From Bisbaumannia sp015645095 (lineage in GTDB: Bacteria; Pseudomonadota; Gammaproteobacteria; Pseudomonadales; Halomonadaceae), in the NCBI GenBank assembly GCA_036871055.1, contig CP141893.1, forward strand, positions 2,418,001 to 2,482,000: a DNA stretch of 64,000 bases, in the 5' to 3' direction. The stretch's first letter is position 1; each line of letters starts with the position of its first letter. Both the position numbers and the translations under genes were made by a program. Shown here piece after piece: positions 8,199 to 16,664 of this stretch. The notes below the pieces were generated by a model. That model worked only from the letters and a program-made list of their open reading frames with translations. It did not search any database and was not told where the DNA came from.

Positions 8199-9497
8199 AT
8201 GACACTACCACGCATCGTGGTGGTTGGCGGAGGCGCGGGCGGACTCGAGCTGGTCACCCGGCTCGGTCGCAAGCTCGGCAAGCGCCAGCGCGCCGAGATC
8301 GTCCTCGTCGATCGCAACCCCACCCATATCTGGAAACCCCTTCTACATGAAGTGGCCACCGGCGCCCTCGACTCGGGCCTCGATGAGGTCTCCTACCAGG
8401 GCCACTCCAAGAGCCATGGCTACCAGTTCCAGCGCGGCACCCTGAGCGATATCGATCGCCAGGCCCGCCGCCTGACCCTGGCGCCGATCCTCGACGACGA
8501 GGGCCACGTGATACTGCCGGCCCGGCACCTCGACTACGACTACCTGGTGCTGGCACTCGGCAGCGTCTCCAACGATTTCGGCACCCCCGGGGTCGCCGAG
8601 CACTGCCACTTCCTCGACTGCCCGCAGCAGGCCGAGGCCTTCCGCCACGACATGCTCAATACCTTCCTGCGCTACAGCGCGCCGGAGCGGCGTACCCATC
8701 CCAAACTGACGGTGGGCATCATCGGCGCCGGGGCCACCGGGGTGGAGCTGGCCGCGGAGCTCTATGACGCCTCCAAGATGCTCAAGAGCTATGGCTTCAC
8801 CTCCATCGAGGCGAGCCAGGTGCAGGTCCACCTGGTGGAGGCCGCCCCCGGCGTGCTGCCCGCCCTGCCGGCGCGCATCGGCAAGGCGGTGCACAAGGAG
8901 CTGGAGAAGCTCGGCGTGCATATCCATGCGGATACCCGGGTCACCCAGGTCACCGAGAGGGGCTTTATCACCGCCGAGGGCGAGAAGATCGAGACCGACC
9001 TCAGCGTCTGGGCCGCCGGCATCAAGGCGCCGCCCTTCCTCTCCGAGCTGGGGCTTGCCACCGAGCGCAATCACCAGGTCAAGGTGCACCCCACCCTGCA
9101 GAGCCTGGACGACGAGCGCATCTTCGCCTTCGGCGACTGCGCCAGCTGCCCCCAACCGGACGGCAAGCGGGTGCCACCCCGGGCCCAGGCCGCCCACCAG
9201 CAGGCTGGGGTGCTCTACCGCAACCTGCGCGCGGCCCTGGCCGACAAGCCGCTCAAGGAGTTCACCTTCCGCGACCGCGGCTCGCTGATCTCCCTGGCCC
9301 ACTTCGATGCGGTGGGCAGCCTGATGCGCGGCGCCTCGGCACGCAGCCTGTTTATCGAGGGGCGCCTGGCGAAGATGTTCTACGCCTCCCTCTACCGCAT
9401 GCACCAGTTCGCCATTCATGGCGCCATCAAGACCGGCATGACGGTGGTGGTGGATGGGCTGAACCGCTTCCTGCGGCCGAAGATGAAGCTGCACTAA
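8199..9497 (+). CDS. ndh: Type II NADH:quinone oxidoreductase
   Basis: 432 residues. Single-subunit, non-proton-pumping FAD enzyme that passes electrons from NADH to quinone at the cytoplasmic membrane face. An N-terminal FAD Rossmann motif GGGAGG is visible at residues 9-14, a second nucleotide-binding motif at IIGAGATGVELA, and FAFGDCA near the FAD ribityl site. The C-terminal segment is consistent with membrane attachment. The ATG at 8199 has CAGGAG six bases upstream; an in-frame ATG at 8052 lies in non-conserved sequence. Divergent from gph across 286 bp that include the palindrome GTAATATTAC (7970-7979). A strong terminator follows. Confidence 0.92.
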   Translation: MTLPRIVVVGGGAGGLELVTRLGRKLGKRQRAEIVLVDRNPTHIWKPLLHEVATGALDSGLDEVSYQGHSKSHGYQFQRGTLSDIDRQARRLTLAPILDDEGHVILPARHLDYDYLVLALGSVSNDFGTPGVAEHCHFLDCPQQAEAFRHDMLNTFLRYSAPERRTHPKLTVGIIGAGATGVELAAELYDASKMLKSYGFTSIEASQVQVHLVEAAPGVLPALPARIGKAVHKELEKLGVHIHADTRVTQVTERGFITAEGEKIETDLSVWAAGIKAPPFLSELGLATERNHQVKVHPTLQSLDDERIFAFGDCASCPQPDGKRVPPRAQAAHQQAGVLYRNLRAALADKPLKEFTFRDRGSLISLAHFDAVGSLMRGASARSLFIEGRLAKMFYASLYRMHQFAIHGAIKTGMTVVVDGLNRFLRPKMKLH

Positions 9498-9520
9498 GCC
9501 CCGGCAACACTGGCATCAAA

Positions 9521-9553
9521 AAAGGCCGCCGAGCACTGCTCGGCGGCCTTTTT
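9521..9553 (+). terminator. Rho-independent terminator of ndh
   Basis: An 11-bp perfect stem GGCCGCCGAGC/GCTCGGCGGCC with loop ACT, preceded by an A-run and followed by TTTTT. Because of the A-run it can act on both strands, serving ndh on plus and possibly read-through from mscS on minus. Confidence 0.9.
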
Positions 9554-9572
9554 CGTGGTCGGGCGCTGGCCT

Positions 9573-9734
9573 TAGGCTTTTGTCTGAAAAATCGGCGAGC
9601 GAAGGTCAGACAAGGCAAAAATCGGCGAAAAGACGGACCGGGCTCGCGTGCGAGTTTACGCGGTGTAAATGAGTACTTTAAGCCGATTTTTAACGCCGTA
9701 TGGCCGAGCGCAGCCAGTTTTCGGACATAGCCTA
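9573..9734. repeat. MITE-like intergenic element with terminal inverted repeats
   Basis: About 162 bp bounded by imperfect inverted repeats: TAGGCTTTTGTCTGAAAA at the left end and TAGGCTATGTCCGAAAA (reverse complement) at the right. Inside, AAAAATCGGCGA occurs twice in direct orientation and AAGCCGATTTTT inverted. It encodes nothing recognisable. The right terminus overlaps the last bases of mscS and supplies its TAG stop. No second copy was seen in the window. Confidence 0.65.
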
Positions 9735-10589
9735 GTCCACCTTGGCGGGGATCGCCTCGGCCGGTGCCGCTTCGGCCCCGTGGTGGTAGAGGTGCACGTC
9801 GCGCTGGGGGAAGGGAATGCTGATGCCCTCGGCATCGAAGCGCCGCTTGATCTGCTCGGTCAGGTCCCAGTAGACGTTCCAGTAGTCCGCCGCCTTGACC
9901 CAGGGGCGCACGATCCAGTCGATGCTGGAGTCGGCCATGGCGTTCATGCGGATATTGGGGGCCGGCTCCGGCAGGATACGCTCGTCGGCGGCCAGCACTT
10001 CCTGCAGCACCCGGCGCACGGTATCCACGTCGTCCTCGTAACCCACGCTCACCACCAGGTCGACCCGGCGGGTGTCATGGCTGGAATAGTTGGTGATGGC
10101 GCCATTGAGCATCTGGCCATTGGGCACGATGATGCGGCGGTTGTCGCCGGTCTTCAGCTCGGTGGTGAAGATCTGCACGTTGTCGACGACGCCCGCCACG
10201 CCGCCGGCTTCGACGAAGTCGCCGATCTTGTAGGGTCGGAAGATGATCACCATCACCCCGGCAGCGAAGTTGGCAAGCGCCCCCTGCAGGGCCAGGCCCA
10301 CCGCCAGGCCGGCGGCACCGAGTACGGCGATCAGCGAGGCGGTCTGGATGCCCACCCGGCTGATGGCCGCCAGCACCACGAAGACCAGCAGTAGCGCATA
10401 GAGGATATTGCCCAGGAACTTGACCAGCAGCGGCTCCACCTTGCCCCGCTCCATGGCCTTGGTGGCCAGCTTGTGCAGCAGCTTGGCCGCCCAGCGCCCG
10501 ATCAGGAAGATGGCGAGAGCCGCCACCAGGTTCACGGCGAAGCTCGCCCCGGAAGTCTGCAGATAGGTCACTACCCCATTCGCATCCAT
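9732..10589 (-). CDS. mscS: Small-conductance mechanosensitive channel
   Basis: 285 residues, the size of E. coli MscS. An inner-membrane channel that opens under membrane tension to release solutes on hypo-osmotic shock, apt for a halophile. Three N-terminal membrane segments are seen; the pore helix is marked by GAAGLAVGLALQGALAN, followed by the beta domain FRPYKIGDFVE and VPNGQMLNGAITNYS. The start at 10589 has AAGGAC eight bases upstream; two earlier ATGs (10616, 10607) lack one. The stop codon lies inside the terminal repeat of the adjoining MITE-like element, so the last residues may have been altered by that insertion. Confidence 0.93.
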   Translation of the reverse strand: MDANGVVTYLQTSGASFAVNLVAALAIFLIGRWAAKLLHKLATKAMERGKVEPLLVKFLGNILYALLLVFVVLAAISRVGIQTASLIAVLGAAGLAVGLALQGALANFAAGVMVIIFRPYKIGDFVEAGGVAGVVDNVQIFTTELKTGDNRRIIVPNGQMLNGAITNYSSHDTRRVDLVVSVGYEDDVDTVRRVLQEVLAADERILPEPAPNIRMNAMADSSIDWIVRPWVKAADYWNVYWDLTEQIKRRFDAEGISIPFPQRDVHLYHHGAEAAPAEAIPAKVD

Positions 10590-10665
10590 AAGTCGTCCTT
10601 TTTCCATTCCATTCAAGTCGAGGTGGTTTGCCCGGCAAACCCTTGCAGCATAGCAAAAGCGCCGG

Positions 10666-10944
10666 CTAATCCCCGCCGGCGATCTCTTGCCGTGCCAGCC
10701 AGGCGCGTTTCTGGGCCGCGGAGAGGCGCTTCAGGGCGGCCTCCTGGCGCAGCGCCTCGCCGTGGCTGGCCATGGGCGCTTGATACCTGAGGGTCAGCGG
10801 CCCCTTGCCGCGCAGCGCCTTGGCGCCGCGCCCGGCGCGGTGCTGCTCCAGGCGCCGCGCCACATCGGTGGTGATACCGGTATAGAGGGCGCCGCCGGCG
10901 GTCTCCAGCAGGTAGAGGTGCCAGCGGCGCTCGGGGGCAGGCAT
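10666..10944 (-). CDS. GIY-YIG nuclease-domain protein (YhbQ/UPF0213-like)
   Basis: 92 residues covering one GIY-YIG domain: LYLLE followed by LYTGITTD (the GIY and YIG elements), then ARRLEQH with the conserved Arg and YQAPMASHGEALRQEAALK with the catalytic Glu. Single-domain members of this family are poorly characterised; some act on DNA with branched structures. The ATG abuts the rpe stop with no spacing, so translation is probably coupled to rpe. There is no other functional clue. Confidence 0.85.
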   Translation of the reverse strand: MPAPERRWHLYLLETAGGALYTGITTDVARRLEQHRAGRGAKALRGKGPLTLRYQAPMASHGEALRQEAALKRLSAAQKRAWLARQEIAGGD

Positions 10945-11637
10945 TCAGGCCTTGGCCAGCTCGTCGCGGAAGGCCTGGATCACGCTGTCATAGCGATGGG
11001 GATCCTCGGCGCGGCCGGCATTGAAGACCGCGGACCCCGCCACGAAGGTGTCGGCCCCGGCCCGGGCGATCTCGGCGATGTTGTCCACCTTGACCCCGCC
11101 ATCGATCTCCAGGCGGATATCGTAGCCGGAGGCATCGATGCGCCGACGCGCCTCGCGCAGCTTGTCCAGGGTGCCGGGCAGGAAGGACTGGCCGCCGAAG
11201 CCCGGGTTGACGCTCATCAGCAGGATCATGTCGACCTTGTCCATCACATGATCGAGGAAGGAGAGCGGCGTGGCCGGGTTGAAGACCAGGCCCGACCGGC
11301 AGCCGCCGTCGCGAATCAGCTGCAGGGAGCGGTCGATATGATCGGAGGCTTCCGGGTGGAAGGTGATATAGCTGGCCCCGGCCTCGATAAAGTCACCGAT
11401 CAGGCGATCCACCGGCTTGACCATCAGGTGGGCATCGATGGGCGCGGTGACCCCATGGTTGCGCAGCGCCTTGCAGACCATGGGACCGATGGTCAGGTTG
11501 GGCACATAGTGGTTGTCCATCACGTCGAAGTGGACGATATCGGCGCCGGCGGCCAGCACGTTGTCCACTTCCTCGCCCAGGCGGGCGAAGTCGGCGGAAA
11601 GGATGGAGGGGGCAAGCTTGAAGTCGCGGTGAGACAT
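10945..11637 (-). CDS. rpe: Ribulose-phosphate 3-epimerase
   Basis: 230 residues. Interconverts ribulose 5-phosphate and xylulose 5-phosphate in the pentose phosphate pathway. TIM-barrel signatures are intact: SILSADFARLGEEV at the N-terminus, VHFDVMDNHYVPN with metal/acid residues, HLMV, MSVNPGFGGQ and EIDGGV near the phosphate site. GAGGAG lies about 12 bases upstream of the ATG. The GIY-YIG gene follows immediately. In relatives rpe often adjoins gph and trpE; here they are nearby but not contiguous. Confidence 0.96.
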   Translation of the reverse strand: MSHRDFKLAPSILSADFARLGEEVDNVLAAGADIVHFDVMDNHYVPNLTIGPMVCKALRNHGVTAPIDAHLMVKPVDRLIGDFIEAGASYITFHPEASDHIDRSLQLIRDGGCRSGLVFNPATPLSFLDHVMDKVDMILLMSVNPGFGGQSFLPGTLDKLREARRRIDASGYDIRLEIDGGVKVDNIAEIARAGADTFVAGSAVFNAGRAEDPHRYDSVIQAFRDELAKA

Positions 11638-11749
11638 GGAGGTCGGAGACTCCTCGGGTCAGGGTAGCCAGATCGGGCGTATTCTAGCAGCCCGACCGGC
11701 TTCCCTGCAGGCACAATCGCCTCCCGTCCCCCTGCCCACCACCACGCAA

Positions 11750-11771
11750 GAGGCCGGCAAAGGCCGGCCTC
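11750..11771 (-). terminator. Hairpin after the aminotransferase gene
   Basis: GAGGCCGG-CAAAGG-CCGGCCTC, an 8-bp GC-rich stem 21 bp downstream of the aminotransferase stop on the minus strand. Only a TT follows, so terminator strength is uncertain. Confidence 0.5.
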
Positions 11772-11792
11772 GGTGGGTGGTAAGCGTTGGGC

Positions 11793-13214
11793 TCAGCGGG
11801 CCAGGTAGCCCTCGGCGCGCAGGCCTTCGGTGACCTCGAGGATGCTCTCCTTGAGGGTCTCGGCGACGAAGTCGACGTCCTCGCGGGTCAGGATCAGGGT
11901 CGGCGAGAGGATGTTCATATGCGCCAGGGGGCGCACGATCAGGCCGCGCTTCTGGCAGGCGTCGGCGATGCGGTTGCCCACCTTGGCCTTGGGATCGATC
12001 AGCTCCTTGGTCTCTTTATTCGCCACGTTCTCCAGGCAGATCATGAACTTGCGACCACGCACGTCGCCCACCAGGTCGAGTTCGCCGAGCTCGCGGATAC
12101 GTGCTTCGAAGTAGGCGCCGACCTCCTTCACATGGTCGCAGATGCCCTCGCGCTCGATGATCTCGATGTTCTTCAGTGCCGCGGCGCAGCTCACCGGGTG
12201 GCCGGAGTAGGTGAAACCGTGGGTGAAGATGGCGCCCTCCGCCTGGGGCTTGCTGATCACCTCGTAGATGCGATCGGAGAAGATCGTCGCCCCCAGCGGC
12301 AGGTAGCCGGAGGTGAGGCCCTTGGCGCAGGTGATGATATCGGGAACGATCTCGAACTCGTCCTCGGAGGCGAACATGTGCCCCAGGCGGCCGAAGGCGG
12401 TGACCACCTCGTCGGAAACATAGAGGACGTCGTACTTGCGGCACACCTCCAGGGTCGCCTTGTGGTAGCCCTTGGGCGGCACGATCACGCCGCCGGCGCC
12501 CATGATCGGCTCGGCGAAGAAGGCGGCCACGTTATCCGGGCCGATCTCGAGGATCTTGTCCTCCAGTTCCTGGACCTTCTGGCGGCAGAATGCCTCTTCG
12601 CTGAGCCCCGGGTCACGGCGATAGGGGTTGGGGCAGGAGATGTGGTGCACCAGTTGCTCGTCGATATCGAAGCCGATGTGGTCGAACTTGACCCCGGTGA
12701 TCGACATGGCCATGTAGGTGCTGCCGTGGTAGCCGTCGATCCGCGAAATGATCTGCTTCTTGGTGGGCTTGCCCAGCTGGTTGAAGTAGAAGTGGATCAG
12801 GCGTACCGCGGTGTCGTTGGCCACCGAGCCGCCGCAGCCATAGAAGACGTGGTTGAGGTCCCCCGGGGCCAGCTCGGCCAGCTTGGCGGCAAGCTTGGCC
12901 GCCGGCGGCGTGGTGTGGTGACCGAAGGTGGAGAAGTAGGGAATGGCGCAGATCTGCTCCGCCACCGCCTCGGCGATCTCCTTGCGGCCATAGCCGATAT
13001 TGACGCACCAGAGGCCGCCGATGCCGTCCAGGTAGCGCTTGCCGTCGGCGTCCTGGATGGAGACCCCATCGGCGCCGGTGAAGACCATGGAGCCGGTCTC
13101 CTTGAAGGTGGAGAAGTCGGTCCAGGGGTGCATGAAGTGATCGCGATCGGCTTCCCAGACTTGCTGCTTCTCGGCGGCTTCGACGGCGGTCAATTTGGGG
13201 TTGAGGCTGTTCAT
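11793..13214 (-). CDS. Class III PLP aminotransferase, putative putrescine/polyamine-pyruvate transaminase (SpuC-like)
   Basis: 473 residues. PLP-dependent omega-amino transaminase fold; the catalytic Lys lies in TCAKGLTSGYLPLGA (about residue 300) and the preceding VSDEVVTAFGR carries the PLP-pyridine Asp. YFSTFGHHTTPPA near residue 95 is typical of the SpuC/omega-transaminase branch. CAGGAG precedes the ATG. The gene ends an operon with an APC permease and a PuuC/KauB-like aldehyde dehydrogenase. Together these suggest import of a diamine, transamination to the aminoaldehyde, and oxidation to a GABA-like acid. Exact substrate (putrescine, cadaverine, beta-alanine, taurine) cannot be decided from sequence. 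Confidence 0.85.
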   Translation of the reverse strand: MNSLNPKLTAVEAAEKQQVWEADRDHFMHPWTDFSTFKETGSMVFTGADGVSIQDADGKRYLDGIGGLWCVNIGYGRKEIAEAVAEQICAIPYFSTFGHHTTPPAAKLAAKLAELAPGDLNHVFYGCGGSVANDTAVRLIHFYFNQLGKPTKKQIISRIDGYHGSTYMAMSITGVKFDHIGFDIDEQLVHHISCPNPYRRDPGLSEEAFCRQKVQELEDKILEIGPDNVAAFFAEPIMGAGGVIVPPKGYHKATLEVCRKYDVLYVSDEVVTAFGRLGHMFASEDEFEIVPDIITCAKGLTSGYLPLGATIFSDRIYEVISKPQAEGAIFTHGFTYSGHPVSCAAALKNIEIIEREGICDHVKEVGAYFEARIRELGELDLVGDVRGRKFMICLENVANKETKELIDPKAKVGNRIADACQKRGLIVRPLAHMNILSPTLILTREDVDFVAETLKESILEVTEGLRAEGYLAR

Positions 13215-13253
13215 GGGTCACTCCTGTTCGTTCGGGGTCGTGCAGTGGTTCGT

Positions 13254-13278
13254 GGCGCCGGGCCGGAGCACCGGCGCC
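13254..13278 (-). promoter_or_regulatory. Intergenic hairpin between permease and aminotransferase
   Basis: GGCGCCGG ... CCGGCGCC, an 8-bp stem with a 9-nt loop in the 75-bp gap. Without a T-run it may be an mRNA-processing or stabilising structure. Confidence 0.4.
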
Positions 13279-13289
13279 GAATGTCGAGT

Positions 13290-14723
13290 TCAGTCCTGGG
13301 CCTTGCGATTGGCGTCGGGCACCAGCGCCTCCAGCGGCTCGGGGCGGAACAGTGGCTTCTTCATCACGCCCTTGATCCAGACGATGGCCACCAGGCTGAC
13401 GATGCCCAGCACCACCCCCGCGCTGGTGAAGATCCAGGTGGTCAGCTCGGGGGCCGGCGAGGCGTAGACGATGGCGTAGACCATGCCGGCGATGCCGATC
13501 ACCTGGGGCAGCGGGTAGAAGGGGGTACGGTACGGGCGCCGGGCGTCGGGGTAGCGGCGACGCAGAGCGATCACATTGACGTGGGCGATGATGTAGGCGA
13601 GCAGCCAGGCGATGGCGGCAGCCACCAGCAGCAGGCCCACGGTGCCCGGATCATTGCCCCAGATCAGCAGCGGCAGGCCGGTGACGCCGGCGATGAAGAG
13701 CACTGCCACCCAGGGCACCCGGCTCTTCGGCGTCAGGCGACCGAGGATCGGGAAGACCTGGCCCTGCTCGGCCATGCCCTGCAGCATCCGCGGCACCGAG
13801 GCCAGGGAGGTATTGAGGGTGCTGCAGGTGGCGGTGACCGCCGCCACGGCGAGCAGGAAGGTGCCGGAGCCGCCGAAGGCCGCGGTGGCATAGGCCAGGT
13901 GGGGCAGCTCGGACTCGACCAGGGTCTCGCGGGGAATGTAGAAGAGCGCGCCCAGGCAGTAGAGCAGGAAGACGCCGAAGATCATGGTCAGGCCGATAAA
14001 CATGGCGCGGGGAATATTGCGCTCGGGGTTGCGGCTCTCGCCCACCAGCGGGCAGACGAACTCCACCCCCACATAGCCCCAGATGGCCAGGGCGATCAGG
14101 GTCAGGGCGCCGTCGCCCAGGTTGAAGTCGCCGAAGATCTGCCCCGCGGGAATCTCGTGGGGCGCGAAGCCACCGCTCAGGGCGCTGACGCCGAGCAGGG
14201 TCAGGGCCACCACCATCACGAAGGCCAGCAGGTTCTGCAGCTTGGAGAAGATATCGATGCCCAGCAGGTTGAGCGCCGTGAACACCCCCAGGATGCCGAA
14301 GGCCAGCCACTGGGTACCGCCCAGGCTCGGATAGAGCACCCCGAGCAGGTAGTTGACCAGAAGCAGCTCCGCGGAGAGGGCGAACATCGCCACCACCACA
14401 TAACCGGAGAAGACGGCGAGAATCGCCGGGAAGTGGCCGAGGGCCACCTCGGTGTAGGCACTCAAACTGCCGGCCCGGGGAATCATCAGCGCCAGCTCCG
14501 AGAAGGAGGCGGCGTAACAGAGCGCCAGCACCCAGGCGATGGCCAGGGGCACGATATAGGCGGCGCCGGCGATGCCCACGCCCTGGAGCATGATCACCAT
14601 CACGCCCTGGGAGACCACCAGGCCCACCGCCACGGCGAGCAGCGCCTTCATGCCGAGGGCGGCACGGGGTTTGTTGGTGGCCGCGCCGGGCGCGGCGGCA
14701 ACGGTTGTCTGTGTCTCTTGCAT
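13290..14723 (-). CDS. APC-superfamily amino acid/polyamine permease
   Basis: 477 residues with about twelve membrane segments. APC-family features include a Gly-rich first segment region (GLVVSQGVMVIML), LMIPRAGSLSAYTEVALG in helix 3 and WGYVGVEFVCPLVGESRNPERNIPRA in the helix 6 region. The start at 14723 (MQETQ) has GAGGG nine bases upstream; the ATG at 14738 has none. It lies between the aldehyde dehydrogenase and the aminotransferase, so it probably imports the amine they degrade. That is inference; the family also carries neutral amino acids. Confidence 0.85.
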   Translation of the reverse strand: MQETQTTVAAAPGAATNKPRAALGMKALLAVAVGLVVSQGVMVIMLQGVGIAGAAYIVPLAIAWVLALCYAASFSELALMIPRAGSLSAYTEVALGHFPAILAVFSGYVVVAMFALSAELLLVNYLLGVLYPSLGGTQWLAFGILGVFTALNLLGIDIFSKLQNLLAFVMVVALTLLGVSALSGGFAPHEIPAGQIFGDFNLGDGALTLIALAIWGYVGVEFVCPLVGESRNPERNIPRAMFIGLTMIFGVFLLYCLGALFYIPRETLVESELPHLAYATAAFGGSGTFLLAVAAVTATCSTLNTSLASVPRMLQGMAEQGQVFPILGRLTPKSRVPWVAVLFIAGVTGLPLLIWGNDPGTVGLLLVAAAIAWLLAYIIAHVNVIALRRRYPDARRPYRTPFYPLPQVIGIAGMVYAIVYASPAPELTTWIFTSAGVVLGIVSLVAIVWIKGVMKKPLFRPEPLEALVPDANRKAQD

Positions 14724-14809
14724 CGGGAATACCCTCATTTTGTAGTCGTTGTAATCGTTGGGGGTCGCCGCCGGGGTACGCGGCGCCCCCTTGCCTCATG
14801 GACGGTCCG

Positions 14810-16297
14810 CTAGAGGCGGATCCAGGTCGTCTTCAGCTGAGTAAACTTGTCCAGTGCATGCAGGGAGAGGTCGCGACCGAAGCCGGACTGCTTGTAGCCG
14901 CCGAAGGGCGTGCTGAAATCGATGGCATCCACGGTGTTGACCGAGACGGTACCGGCGCGCAGGCGCCGCGAGACCCGGTGGGCCCGGGAGAGGTTCTCGG
15001 TCCACACCGAGGCGGCCAGGCCATAGATGGAGTCGTTGGCGATGGCCACCGCCTCGTCCTCGTCGGCGAATTCGATCAGCGCCGCTACCGGGCCGAAGAT
15101 CTCTTCCCGGGCGATGGTCATCTGCGGCGTCACCCCCTCGAAGAGGGTCGGCGACACGAAGGCGCCCTCGGCATCCGCCGCTGGCGCCTCGCCCAGGGCG
15201 AGGTTCGCGCCCTCCTCCACGCCCAGGCGGATGAAGCCACGCACCCGCTGGGCATGGTCGTTATCGATCAGCGAGCCGACATTGGTCTCCGGGTCGAGGG
15301 GATCGCCCACCTTGAGCTTGGCAGCCGCCGCGACGAAGTGGGCCACGAAGGCCTCCTTGATCTCGCGCTGCACCAGGATCCGCGAGTTGGCGGAGCACAC
15401 CTCGCCCTGGTTGAAGTAGATGCCCTGCACCGCGGCGGCGGCGGCCGCCTCCAGGTCGCAGTCGGCGAAGACCAGGTTGGGGCTCTTGCCCCCGCACTCC
15501 AGCCACACCTGCTTCATGTTCGAGCGGGCGGCATAGTCGAGGAAGCGCTTGCCGGTGGCGGTGGAGCCGGTGAAGGTCAGGCAGTCCACGTCCGGGTGCA
15601 GGCCCAGCGCCTGGCCGGTGATATGGCCGTGGCCGGGCAGCACGTTGAAGACACCGTCGGGCAGGCCCGCCTCCTTGGCCAGTTCCGCCAGGCGCAGCCC
15701 GGTCAGCGGCGACTGCTCCGCCGGCTTGAGGATCACGCTGTTGCCGGCGGCCAGCGCCGGGGCCAGCTTCCAGGCGGTGATATCCAGCGGGAAGTTCCAG
15801 GGAATCACCGCCGCCACCACGCCGAGCGCTTCCCGGGTGATGGTGGCCAGGTTGTCGCCGTCGGTGGGCGCTACCTCGCCATACAGCTTGTCGGTGGCCT
15901 CGGCATACCAGGCGAAACAGCCGGCGGCACCGGGGATATCGATGCCGTGGGCATCGCTGATCGGCTTACCGGTGTCCAGGGTCTCGAGCAGTGCCAGCTC
16001 GTCCTGGTGCTCCATCATCAAGGCCGCCAGACGCTGCAGCACCGCCTTGCGATGGGCCGGGGCGGCCTGGGACCAGGTGCCCGCCTCGAAACTGGCCCGA
16101 GCCGCGGCCACCGCCGCCTCGACCTCCGCCTCGCCACAGGCGGCGACCTCGGTGATCGCCTCGCCGGTGGCCGGGTTCCAGGTGGTCAGGGTGGCGCCAT
16201 CCGCCGCTTCCCGGCGCTGGCCATCGATAAAGGCGCCACCGGGCAGGCTCAGCCGAGTGCGCAGGTCACGCCAGTAGGAAAGATCGTGTGCCGCCAT
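14810..16297 (-). CDS. puuC: NAD(P)-dependent aldehyde dehydrogenase, PuuC/KauB-like (aminoaldehyde oxidation)
   Basis: 495 residues, identical in length to E. coli PuuC. It oxidises an aldehyde to the acid; in polyamine pathways the substrate is gamma-glutamyl-aminobutyraldehyde or 4-aminobutyraldehyde. Catalytic Cys is in QGEVCSANSR, general base Glu in WLECGGKSPN, NAD site in FTGSTATGK, and PWNFPLD near residue 155 is conserved. The start at 16297 (MAAHDL) has GGAG nine bases upstream; two earlier in-frame ATGs lack ribosome sites. First gene of the operon with permease and aminotransferase. With a SpuC-type transaminase rather than PuuA/B/D nearby, the KauB-like role (free aminoaldehyde) is more likely. 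Confidence 0.88.
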   Translation of the reverse strand: MAAHDLSYWRDLRTRLSLPGGAFIDGQRREAADGATLTTWNPATGEAITEVAACGEAEVEAAVAAARASFEAGTWSQAAPAHRKAVLQRLAALMMEHQDELALLETLDTGKPISDAHGIDIPGAAGCFAWYAEATDKLYGEVAPTDGDNLATITREALGVVAAVIPWNFPLDITAWKLAPALAAGNSVILKPAEQSPLTGLRLAELAKEAGLPDGVFNVLPGHGHITGQALGLHPDVDCLTFTGSTATGKRFLDYAARSNMKQVWLECGGKSPNLVFADCDLEAAAAAAVQGIYFNQGEVCSANSRILVQREIKEAFVAHFVAAAAKLKVGDPLDPETNVGSLIDNDHAQRVRGFIRLGVEEGANLALGEAPAADAEGAFVSPTLFEGVTPQMTIAREEIFGPVAALIEFADEDEAVAIANDSIYGLAASVWTENLSRAHRVSRRLRAGTVSVNTVDAIDFSTPFGGYKQSGFGRDLSLHALDKFTQLKTTWIRL

Positions 16298-16664
16298 CGG
16301 AATCACTCCAGTTGTCGGATTTGTCATTGGGCCTCGAGAGGCGCGAATCACGAGTGGTGAGTTCACGATAGCCCCGGGCCTTGCTTTACTAAAATATTAT
16401 TATGCTAAGCGCTGACTCAGCTTTTTTGATGCAGTGCCGGGCGAGATCCTGGCCGGGTGGGCCTGATCGTCGCCGACGCAGAGGGCGACCAACGCTGCCG
16501 GCGCCGGCCATTCCATGGCAAGAGGGCCATAAGGGCTATCGCGGTGGCGAATAACTGGCAACGCTTATGCAGCGCCAGTCATGCCAATAAGTCCTGACCT
16601 CGGAGGGGGCGGCCGTGGCCGGCTCGCCGACGCCCGGGCCCCGGGCGTCGGCGAGCCGGAGGGG
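16298..16664. promoter_or_regulatory. 367-bp gene-free region upstream of the aldehyde dehydrogenase operon
   Basis: Contains an AT-rich block (16385-16430) with the perfect palindrome GCTGACTCAGC (16411-16421), a candidate operator for the amine operon read leftward, and a CTTTTTT run beside it that could also make a weak rightward terminator. No convincing coding frame was seen. The far end carries the 19-bp hairpin listed separately. Confidence 0.45.
16619..16659 (-). terminator. Very strong hairpin after the serine hydrolase gene
   Basis: A perfect 19-bp GC-rich inverted repeat (16619-16637 with 16641-16659, loop GCC) starts 5 bp beyond the serine hydrolase stop. No T-run follows on either strand, so it is more likely a transcription barrier or 3' mRNA stabiliser than a classical terminator. 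Confidence 0.6.

Noticed and set aside
9573..9734. Intact insertion sequence
   Set aside because: Far too short for a transposase and no open frame inside; kept as a MITE-like element only.
16462..16602. 46-codon GTG frame on the plus strand in the gap before the amine operon
   Set aside because: No good ribosome site, odd composition (Cys/Arg-rich) and no resemblance to a known small protein; random frames of this length are common in high-GC DNA.
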